From: Manihot esculenta
Taxonomy: Eukaryota > Streptophyta > Magnoliopsida > Malpighiales > Euphorbiaceae
Direction: 5' to 3'
Length of the DNA: 64,000 nt
Assembly (NCBI RefSeq): GCF_001659605.2
Contig: NC_035168.2
Span: 7,434,058-7,498,057 of the forward strand
Below the pieces are notes generated by a model. It did no database searches. It saw nothing but the letters and a program-made list of their open reading frames with translations, and had not been told where the DNA came from. Below, piece after piece: positions 55,137 to 64,000 of this stretch. Made by a program: the position numbers and the translations under genes. Within the stretch, counting starts at the first letter, position 1, and each line of letters starts with the position of its first letter.

Positions 55137-58129
55137 TCAAAGTCCCAGCAAGATGTAATAGACCAGTGTAATGGGAAGAGCTATTAACATCCCAAATATA
55201 ACCCTGCAACAACATCAAAATTCAAAGAAATCCCAAGAAAATAAAGTCAGATTTCATTTGGCATTGAGCTTCTGAGTCGAAAATGCTTGTAAAAATTAGT
55301 AGTCTTGCTACTACAACATATCAAATTTAATTTTGAATTAATATTTATTACTCTGGAACCAACATGTTTATTTTCTTAACATGGGTGTACTATGTTCATG
55401 AAATGATATGATAGCTACAGCTAAATCATGATACATGCTAATGGGTCTATCATGAAAAATCTTGCCGTTGCATAGACATCCATGATTGCTTATGAAAAAA
55501 GTAGAGCATCTTTACAGGACCACAGTAGTATCTCCACTAGTATTGATTATTTTTCTTTTTTTTTTAACCAAGTAAAAAGAAAGAAAAGAAAAAGGAGTCC
55601 AGCAAATTAGAAATGAGAATCAAACCCAGTGCTCAATATGTCAGGATGAACATTATATTCCTTCGCAAAAACAAAGGGGACAATTCCTTGTGGAAGAGCT
55701 GCCTGAAAATTCAAACATAATGAATATTCTGTCATCAATTGGGATTATAAGAACTTAAAAAGCAGTCCTAGCATTTGAAATATATTAAATTTTAATTTTA
55801 ATTTTTGTGTTTTCTAACCTGTACTATGGCAATGTGCAACAGAACTCCCCTTAATCCAACAGCAATTGAAGCAGCAGCCATAACTGCAGGACCAGTGAGA
55901 AATCTAACAGCCATTGCAAATGACGCGACCGAGTTTCCACAAGCAATGATCTTCGGCTGTAATGCCATAAACAAACCTGCAATACCATTAAAAGAATTTA
56001 TCTTTGGGTTTATATTTGATCATATGATAAATATTTCAAGCAAGAATCAAAGTGTCAACTCACCAAGGCTAAACATAGCCATTCCAAGACCAGCATCAGA
56101 TAGGATAGATATGGAACGAGCAATAATCGCAGGCATCTCTACGTTCCATCTGCAAATTTTGAAACACATATCAACTTTGAGAGACACACACATACAGAGC
56201 AAACTGCTTTGTAATGATTGTTGGGGTAGTAAAATGGCGTACTTGAAAGAAACAAGAGACCAAGTAAGGCCAATGAGGCTCGAATAAGTATTGGGATTCC
56301 TTATAAGTTTTCTCCAAACCATAATGAGAATAAGTCTTGTCATAACACTAGCAGGTGGCATGGCAGTGGGCTTGGGTTCGCCATCAGCACCAGCCTTTGG
56401 GTGGAGCTCTGCTGTGGAGCTTGAACCAAGCTTGGATAGCACTGGACCCTCCCTGTCTACCCCATTGGCTACCTGTCTGTTTCCAAAGCTGAACTCATCC
56501 CGACCAAACTCATCATAATCTGAAAATATCAAGACAATGCTCTGTTACTGTAAGAAACAAGAACAGCTACATGCTAGCAAGGAACTTGCACTAATCTATG
56601 CATCAAAATAAAAATGGAACAGCCATGAAAATATCTAAGGGGAAGGAAGGAGGAGAAATGTCTTTGTAATGACAAAGCATCAAAGAATAAGCATATCTAA
56701 AGGAAATGCAAGATATAGAGATAAAAAGGAGAAAGGTAAACAAAAAGAAAAAGAAAAGACATGACAAACAAAATCCAACAAACCCCACTTGGAGACAGCA
56801 GCAATAGAAATGAAAGATCCCTAAAAACCCAAAAAAAAAAAAAAATCTCAGATTCAACAAGACAAATAGTGTTACTCCCAATAAACACAACATTCCAAAA
56901 AACATGATATCATACGTGCCCAATAAGATGTAATCACAATCTCAACGTGCAAGATACAAACAAAAATCAAGAAACCCAGATAACAAATACTATCATTTAT
57001 TGGGGGTTTTACCTTTCTGGTGAGTTGCCCCACCAAGTTCATTGGCATAATCAGTAGCTCCTCCCCTGAAGACATGTATCCCACCTTCTGAAACTGGTGA
57101 AGCACTAGAACTCCAAACAAACATGTGCAAGTCTCTGCCATTATCAGCTCCATTTGCTTTCTTCTTGGTTCCAGGAGAGAATATCCCAGCATTTGGTGGA
57201 GCAGGATAAGCATTCCCATTTGCTCTTGAAACATTTCCATACACTCCAATTCCTCCATTTTCTTCATCAAATGGCAGGTTACCAAAGTTTGATTGTCTAG
57301 GACTCACATTGCTTGCATTTTTGCCATTCACCATTGAGTAAAAATCAGTGTGGTTAAAGCTTGAGCCTCTTGGTGTTGGATTTCTTGAAGATTGGAGAGA
57401 ATATATCTCTGCATTTGTTAGATTGGATGGTCTAGGAGTCAATGATAGGCCTGAATTTGGACCATGGGATCTGCGAGAGAAGATTTCTGATCTTGAGCTG
57501 GTTGATTTCCTCACTGTAACATGGAGCTTGCCATCCTCACCAAGCTCTGCTTCAGTTTGCAATGGCTCTCTACCATCTAAAGAAATTATATCAGAATCAA
57601 CTCTGAAGGAGATTATAGAGCCAGCAGTGTCAGGAAACTGTTCGCCAATCAAGATTCTAGCTCCTCTATATTCAAATAGAAAAAGCATCAACGTGTACCA
57701 TATTATGCATTGAAGGACAACTATTTGAACCATAAGGGTTCCCGAGGAGTCCCCATACATACCCTTCAACAAAGGGATGCCCATAACCAGAGTGTTTGGG
57801 AGAGTGGAGAGAGAAAAGAGAGTGATGGACCATTCAAGGGAGCCTCTAGAACTAAGTCTAGACCAGATGGCTAAAACCACAAGAACTATGATTTTTTGGA
57901 GAGTGTCCGCTGCAATGAACCTATAGTTCATAGCGTAAGGATTGTTAGTGGAGATAAAGTGAAAAGAAAGCAAAGGCACGGCAAATAGAGCAACGAATCT
58001 GTTGATCCCTGAACACTGGTCAGGGCTAAAGATCTTCCACCATTTCACTGAGCCATAGGCTAAGATCATAGCCACATAAAGTGGCACAACAGCTGTGAGA
58101 ACATGGTAGAGGTCTGTGATACTGATCAT
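55137..58129 (-). CDS. PIN1-like: PIN auxin efflux carrier, PIN1-like, six exons, 593 aa
   Basis: Exporter of auxin (IAA) at the plasma membrane; long-loop PIN proteins set the direction of auxin flow. My exon model on the minus strand: 57013-58129, 56243-56519, 56064-56149, 55819-55976, 55626-55702, 55137-55203. All introns are GT-AG, phases join in frame, and the sum is 594 codons with TGA. Residues 1-160 hold the first transmembrane bundle (starts [20 protein letters not shown]). Residues 161-425 are the hydrophilic loop, and 426-593 the second bundle, with NPNTY at 447-451 and [13 protein letters not shown] at 482-494. Loop phosphosite motifs are TPRPS (231-235) and TPRGS (252-256); the third is SPRQS (276-280). 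Six exons match the known PIN1 layout. The loop sequence suggests the PIN1 or sister-of-PIN1 clade rather than PIN3/4/7; that assignment is inference. Confidence 0.95.
56520..57012 (-). other. PIN intron 1 (493 bp)
   Basis: Donor CCAGAAAG|GTAAAA and acceptor TATTTTCAG|ATTATG. It splits the codon after residue 372 (phase 1) in the hydrophilic loop. Contains pyrimidine/purine-rich low-complexity sequence. The other introns are 56150-56242, 55977-56063, 55703-55818 and 55204-55625. Confidence 0.85.
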
Positions 58130-58820
58130 TTTGAGGTTTGTTGTGGGTTTTGGTAGGTTTTAACGAATGCCCAAATGGAAAATGGAGGAGATTATGCAAG
58201 AAAAATGAGATTTTTACGACTTCCCAACAGTTTCTCACAGGTTTTCCTTCGTTTTCTGTCTTTCAAAACCAGAATTTGTGTGAGTTCGTAGTATCATGGA
58301 AATCCTGGCAAAGACTACATAGCCAAGACAAATCAACCCATTCGTATAGACACTTCCAAGCGGCTAAAGAAAGAAACTGATGGAAAAGAAAGAAAGAGAG
58401 GAATTAAACAAAGAAAATCAAAGGGAAATGGGAAGAATATTGATGAAGAGAGAAAGGAAGAGAGGGTGTAGAAGAGAGAGAGAGGGGTTGGAAGAAGAGA
58501 AGTGGGGATGGGAGAAGGAGATAGGAGGCATTATATTTAAGACAATTTTAATGGCAGACAAAGAAATAAAAGCTGAGGGCTTTTGAGAAGCTTTTGTATA
58601 TCTTTTTGGGGAGGAGAGAGAGATGTCTCTCTCTCTCTACACGAACTATCTGAAGGGGAAAGACCAAAGTGAGAGAGTATAGTTGTGTTTGGACTAGAGT
58701 GAGAGAGAAGTGACCAAACAGCATATATTTGAGAGAAAATGAAAGGTGGAGAAAAAAGGGACAAAAAAGAAAGTGAAACAGTGACTAGAGAGCTTCAAAA
58801 GATTCTCTCTTTTTTTTTTT
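58130..58820 (-). promoter_or_regulatory. PIN 5' UTR and proximal promoter, GA/CT-rich
   Basis: Plus-strand purine tracts at 58375-58520 (CT-rich on the transcript strand, as in plant 5' leaders) and CT tracts at 58627-58640. A TATA-like TTAAATATAA lies on the minus strand at 58531-58540, about 400 bases before the ATG. A TGTCTC auxin-response core is at 58624-58629. Transcript start not determinable. Confidence 0.4.
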
Positions 58821-60500
58821 CTTTTCCATTTGGTAGTCATACGTATATTTTTAGGTAAATTACGAGGAGAAATTTATTATTAGTTATTTAATTTTATTTA
58901 TGAATAATAATTTAATATTTTTATATTTTAAATTTAATGTTATATAAAGCGTATAATTACTTTAATCCAATGAAAAATTACGCTTAAATACAATGAAATT
59001 TTTTTAATACTTTTCTAACTTTCTAGATTAATTGTGGATGGACACGTACTTAGACTTATATATTACGGAATAATTTTAACTTAATTTCAATAATTACTAT
59101 TCATATGTGTTATTATTTGTATGTGTGTTCTAACTCACCAAAAAGAAAAAAAAAATAGAGTGAGAAAAGCGCTCTCTTTCTCTTTCTGCAGTAAAAGTTT
59201 TCTTTTTTTTTTTATCTTTTTATTTAAAAAAATCACAATTTTACGTTTAATTATTATTATAGCTAAAATTTTTAATTTTAAATAATAAACCTCATACTTT
59301 TAAATTTATTATAATTATAATTAATTTTTAAAATAATTTATCAAATTAAATAAAAAAATACGTTTAGTCATGATTATGATCACAATCTCAATATTATATA
59401 TAATTTTTTTAATTTTTTTATAATTATAATTGACTCTTAAAATAATTTTAATAAATTTTAAATTAATGCAAGTATTATATTCTTTATTTACAGTTTTAAA
59501 TATTTAGCTAAACATATATAACTAATTTTTAATTCTAATTAATATACATATCTTAAAAATACTTAACTCTGACCTATAAAATCCCTATTTTAAATGAACT
59601 CTAAGTCTATTTACTTTTAAATTAGGTATTTTAAAGTTTAAATTAGAAATTAGGATAATAAAAATTTAATTTTTTTAAAGTATATAGTTAATTAGATGAT
59701 AAGAATTCTCCATTTTGAATAAATAACTAAGTCTAACTAGTTTTAAATTAGAGATTTTGAAGTTTAAATTAGGGATTAGGAGAATAAAAGTTAAATATTT
59801 TTTAAGGTATATAGTTAATTAGATAATAAGAATTAGAAATTAAAACAATACGAGTTAAAGTGTTTTTAGGATACACGGTTAATTAGAGTTAAAAAAATTG
59901 ATTATATCTATCTTACTAAATATTTAAAAAAGTAAATAAAATTGCACATGTGGTATGATATTTGTACTAATTTAAAATTAATTAAACTTATTTTAAAGAT
60001 TTACTATAAAAAAGTTAAAAAATTTAGATATAATATTAAAAGTTACTTGTGATTAAATAAACATTTAGATTTTTTATTCAAATTATCCTAAAAATTGGCT
60101 ATAATTATAATAAATTTAAAAGTCCTGGTTTTGTCGATCCAAATTGAAAGTTCTGGCTATAATTATGATTAAACGTAAAGTTGTAGTCTTTTCTGGCCAT
60201 TGGCTTTTTTTTGCCGCTCTTAATTTATTCTCTCATCTGGATGGTAAGTTTAGTTTTTATTCACTAGCTAGTGTTATATATATTTTTAATTTTAAAATTT
60301 ATATATCTAAATATACAAGGAGTCACTTTTATGAATAATCTATAGGTGCTATATTACTTCTCAATATTTCTCTATTTTTTCTTTGTTTTGTTAGTTGATT
60401 TTCTCATTGATATATTGATAACTTGCAAAACTCATAATTTTTTCCTCATTTAATTTTATGATTTTGCTATAATTTTGATAGAAATATTTAATTTTATTTG
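58821..60500. other. AT-rich intergenic spacer
   Basis: No gene recognised; short ORFs only. Contains the tandem duplication at 59590-59835. Confidence 0.6.
59590..59835. repeat. Imperfect tandem duplication, about 127-bp period
   Basis: Two AT-rich copies ending TATATAGTTAATTAGATGAT (59681) and TATATAGTTAATTAGATAAT (59808). A weaker third partial copy may continue toward 59890. Confidence 0.7.
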
Positions 60501-61799
60501 AAATTTAATTTTGGACAAGTTTTTGAGCAGAAATTGAGAAAAGGAACGGAAAGACGCTGAATTAAAGAATTTTTAGACTGGGAGGTTACAACCTTAATCA
60601 AACCTATAGTTCAAGGCGATGGGGAGTTTCAGAAAGCGCCACCTCAGCAAATTTTACCACCTAAACAAGGATAAAATCGGTTTTAAGTTGAATCAAACTC
60701 ATGTGCCTATATAAAGGCTTCTAGAATTAAACCTAAATCATCATATTTTTCCTCTCTCCCTCCTTTCCTCCCTTGCTACCTCCCCATATTTTTCTTTTCT
60801 TTTTCTTCTTCTTTTCCTTAGTTGTTATAATTTTATTATGGTCTTTAAAGACTAAACAATTATTTTCAATTAAATGTTAAATTGAGGTTTTATTCAAGTT
60901 GTCAGCTTATGCACTTCAATTATATTCATCTTATTTCTATTTTTTGTTAATTTCTGAATTCGAGAAACACCACCTCCATTGTTCTTTTCTTAAGAATTCA
61001 AGAGACTTATTGAATCTCTTAGAAAAATAACATACGGCTAATTAATTCAATTAAATTCGTAATTGTTTAATTGGGTTAATAACAAGTAGCAATTAACATA
61101 TTAGTTTAGGTTAAGAAATTAATAGATTTGATTTAAATAAATCGCGTCTTTTTATTGATCAAGTTTGAATTCTTCTTCCTTAATGCAGTTGACTAATTAA
61201 ATCTACATGCGTGTTTGGGTTGTTAGTTAACTAAAAATTAATTTAAGCGCAAAATTTATTAACTGCAATTCATAAGGAAGGATTGGTGGGATTTGCATGT
61301 TTGACCAATATAACCAAACAATAGATAATAATATGAATTATTTTTCTAATCAATGATTAACAGCAAAACATATTAATTTGATTACTTTCAGCTGAAAGTT
61401 TTAATTAATTATTTGTTTATTAAATTTCAATTGTATTATTTATTATTTTTCTTCTAAAATTCAATTAAATACATTTATCATTTGATTAAATTTGTAAGTA
61501 CTTTAAGACTTCCTTCAAATATCAAACTTTTGATCTCGAAGATGTTAGGTTGCACTGTTAAGTTTATTTTTGTAAAGAATTTATTCTTCTTTAGCATATT
61601 TACATGAAAAATCTAAAATTTTTTCTAATTTGTAATTTAATCCAAACTTTAAAAATTATTAACATTGTAAAAAATTATAAATTTTGTTATAGTTATATTG
61701 AAACTTAAAACTTAGATTGGAGAGAGTGTTTATTAATGATGTGGCAAGATGATATGGATTACGTTATTCTACTTAATATGCTACTTAGATAAATGCTAT
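60501..61799. other. Intergenic spacer, possible decayed LTR at about 60500-61560
   Basis: TATATAAAGG at 60712-60721, followed by a pyrimidine-rich leader (60750-60830). Further on it has 'ccttaatgcagttgac' (61179-61194), resembling 'cttaatgcagttaac' of the Athila-type LTR at 15657-15671. There is no coding sequence. The LTR idea is weak; otherwise nothing is recognised. Confidence 0.25.
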
Positions 61800-61991
61800 T
61801 GATAAATGTAGAAAGATAATATTTATTGTATATCACAATAGAGATTACAACCTATTTATACATGAGAGACGGTAACTAAACAGGAAGGAAAATCAAGCCT
61901 ATGATTATACAATCCCTAAGATTAAGCAACTGACCCATCTATCAATATTTACTTCCTATATTAACATATTTACTTTCTATAACTTATAACA
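61800..61991 (-). repeat. 3' LTR of a Ty1/copia element, about 192 bp
   Basis: On the minus strand it begins TGTTATAAGTTATAG right after the PPT (AACTTGAGGGGGAG) and probably ends ACATTTATCA at 61800. It has a TATA box TATAAATA on the minus strand at 61853-61860. The 5' LTR lies outside the window, so the inner end is inferred. GCTAT (61795-61799) is the predicted TSD. Confidence 0.75.
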
Positions 61992-61998
61992 CTCCCCC

Positions 61999-64000
61999 TC
62001 AAGTTGGATCATAAATGTTAATCATGCCCAACTTGTTACATATATAATCAACTCGAGTCCCATTTAGAGTTTTAGTGAAAATATCTCCTAATTGTTCTCC
62101 AGTTCGGATATGTCCTGTTGATATTATCTTTTGTTGGACCTTTTCACGAACAAAATGACAATCAATCTCGATGTGTTTAGTCCTCTCGTGAAATACTGGA
62201 TTGGAGGCAATGTGGATAGCTGCTTGATTATCACACCACAACTTAGCAGGCACCGAATTTGTGAACCCAACTTCTTCCAACAGTTGACGTACCCACAAGA
62301 TTTCACAAACGGCTTGTGCCATAGCTCGATATTCAGATTCAGCACTAGAACGGGAGACCACATTTTGCTTCTTACTTTTCCATGAGACCAAGTTACCTCC
62401 CACAAAAACACAATACCCAGTAATTGACCTCCTATCAACTTTCGAGTCTGCCCAATCAGCATCACAAAAGCATTCAATATTTGAGTGCCCATGGTTACCA
62501 TAGAATAGGCCTCGCCCTGGGGCCCCTTTAAGGTAACAAAGAATCTGTCCCAGAGCATCCCACTGGGCAACAATAGGAGAAGACATAAACTGACTTACCA
62601 CACTCACTGAATATGCAATATCAGGACGAATCACCGTCAAATAATTCAGCTTGCCAACCAATCTTCTATACCTTCCAGGATCTGCAAATGGCTCACTGTC
62701 TTCTGTGGTAAGTTGAAGGTTAGGGGTCATTGGGGCACTACAAGGCTTAGCACCCAATTTTTCTATTTCTGCCAACAAATCAAGAACATATTTTCTTTGA
62801 GACAAGAAGATGCCTTTCTTACACCGCATAACTTCGATTCCCAAGAAATATTTCAAGGAACCCAAATCCTTTGTATGAAACTGTGTTTTAAGAAATTCTT
62901 TTAGGGATGTGATGCCAGCAATGTCACTTCCTGTGATAACGATATCATCCACATATACTACAAGCAGAATTACTCCATTATCGGAATTTCTATAAAACAC
63001 TGAGTGATCACACTTACTCATCTTCATTCCAAACTGTTGGACCACCTCACTAAACCTGCCAAACCATGCTCGAGGACTCTGTTTCAAGCCATAAAGCGAT
63101 TTTTGAAGTCTACAAACCTTACCTGACTCCCCCCTGAGCAACAAAACCAGGTGGTTGCTCAATATAAACCTCCTCCTGAAGATCACCATGAAGAAAAGTA
63201 TTTTTAATATCTAGTTGATGCAAAGGCCAATCATGAGTAGCCGCCAAGGAAATAATCAATCGGACAGATGCGAGCTTGGCAATTGGGGAGAATGTATCAG
63301 AATAGTCAACTCCATAAGTTTGTGCATAACCTTTGGCCACTAAACGGGCCTTGAGGCGAGCAATAGATCCATCAGGATTTACTTTCACTGCAAACACCCA
63401 TTTGCACCCAATAGCCCGCTTTCCTAGGGGCAAGAACATCAACTCCCAAGTACCATTAGTGTCAAGGGCCATCATTTCCTCTTCCATTGCAGCACGCCAA
63501 CCAGGATGGGACAAAGCCTCAATAACAGTTTTGGGAATTGAAATAGAATCTAAAGCAGTGACAAAACAACGAGAAGAGGAGGATAATTGATCATAAGAGA
63601 CACAAGATGAAATAGGATAAGTGCAAGTACGTTTACCTTTGCGAAGAGCAATGGGCAAATCCAAATCAGACAATGAAGGATCAGTAGGAGCATGATCGGT
63701 CGACGAAGAAGCTGGTAGCGGAACGGAGTCAGAGTCCTCTAAGCGTCTGGAATACACATGAAAGATGGGAGGGCGACCTGGCACATGAGCGAAAGGTGTA
63801 AGAGTAGTCTGAGGAGACGAAGAGCGAACAGTGTATAACAAGAGGTCATCTTCCTCCTCCTGGGTGTTATAAACAGATGATGGCGGAAAAAACGGAGTGG
63901 ACTCAAAGAATGTTACATCCGCAGACACAAGATACCAATTCAGATCAGGAGAAAAACAACGATACCCTTTCTGACATCGAGAGTAGCCAAGGAAGACACA
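61999..64000 (-). pseudogene. Copia pol: integrase tail - RT - RNase H, one frameshift
   Basis: The frame enters the window open at 64000 with [15 protein letters not shown], the linker after integrase. It then runs through [20 protein letters not shown] and [20 protein letters not shown] (RT start; Asn replaces the usual Ala/Thr). At a run of six C at 63129-63134 it loses frame, giving AQGGVR then a stop. The continuing frame [20 protein letters not shown] carries VVYVDDIVITGSD (RT catalytic), and RNase H CDADWADSK, SAESEYRA and KLWCDNQAAI. It ends at TGA 61999. One extra G is the only break visible, so this copy is close to intact. Confidence 0.88.

Larger units (their letters stand above)
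61800..64000 (-). mobile_element. Ty1/copia retrotransposon, 3' half (runs off window)
   Basis: Minus-strand copia element: integrase tail, RT, RNase H, PPT (61992-62003) and 3' LTR, extending beyond 64000. The stop codon TGA lies inside the PPT, an economical arrangement. Clade not assigned. Confidence 0.9.

Noticed and set aside
55805..56287. 160-codon plus-strand frame opposite PIN exons 3-4
   Set aside because: Shadow of conserved PIN coding sequence and intron; the minus strand gives the complete spliced PIN protein.
58375..58520. Purine-rich plus-strand frame (MEKKEREELNKENQREMG)
   Set aside because: Simple GA-rich sequence in the PIN leader region; compositional ORF.

Overview
This is nuclear DNA of a flowering plant. 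The evidence is plant-type LTR retrotransposons (chromoviruses, Athila-type and Ty1/copia), AT-rich intergenic DNA, and one six-exon gene for a PIN auxin efflux carrier with GT-AG introns. The PIN protein is eudicot-like. Euphorbiaceae (cassava or rubber relatives) is only a guess from overall impression. There is no bacterial, CRISPR, rRNA or tRNA content.

Layout. (1) 1-15303: two Tekay/Del-type chromoviruses on the minus strand with 2.4 kb LTRs. Element 1 (LTR 1-777 cut by the window edge, internal 778-6106, LTR 6107-8522) sits inside the integrase gene of element 2 (internal 8523-12875, LTR 12876-15303). (2) 15304-27462: an inverted, plus-oriented Athila-type LTR. Element 2 abuts its truncated left end. 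Element 3, a young minus-strand Athila-type element (16103-27428, TSD GGTTT), is inserted in it. Element 3 has an uninterrupted 1869-codon gag-pol frame. (3) 27463-28741: decayed flank with a wrecked copia RT/RNase H. (4) 28742-51655: an old plus-strand Reina-like chromovirus (element 5) with short LTRs. Its left LTR is split by a Tekay solo LTR (28962-31222, TSD ATTAT). Its integrase is split by an old Athila-type element (element 6, 34936-50595), which itself carries two further solo LTRs (41339-43108, TSD TGTCC; 44583-46724, TSD TTCTA). (5) 51656-55136: AT-rich spacer with one MITE-like element and microsatellites. (6) 55137-58129, minus strand: the only host gene, a PIN1-like auxin exporter (593 aa by my splice model). 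(7) 58130-61799: promoter side and AT-rich spacer. (8) 61800-64000: 3' half of a minus-strand Ty1/copia element with one homopolymer frameshift, running off the window.

Relative ages follow from nesting and by-eye LTR comparison. Element 5 is oldest, then element 6 (LTRs roughly 8% different in a 300 bp block). Element 1 (5 differences in 777 bp) and element 3 (about 3 in 1419 bp) are very recent. The most interesting unexplained signals are short palindromes. AGTGATTTG-(C/G)CC-type units are scattered through coding linkers, ORF3, UTR and LTR of the Athila-type elements. A 16-17 bp palindrome is conserved in the leader part of every Athila-type LTR. Arrays of TTCGGCGGCCGAA, each containing a GCC-box core, lie just upstream of the TATA box in every Tekay LTR.
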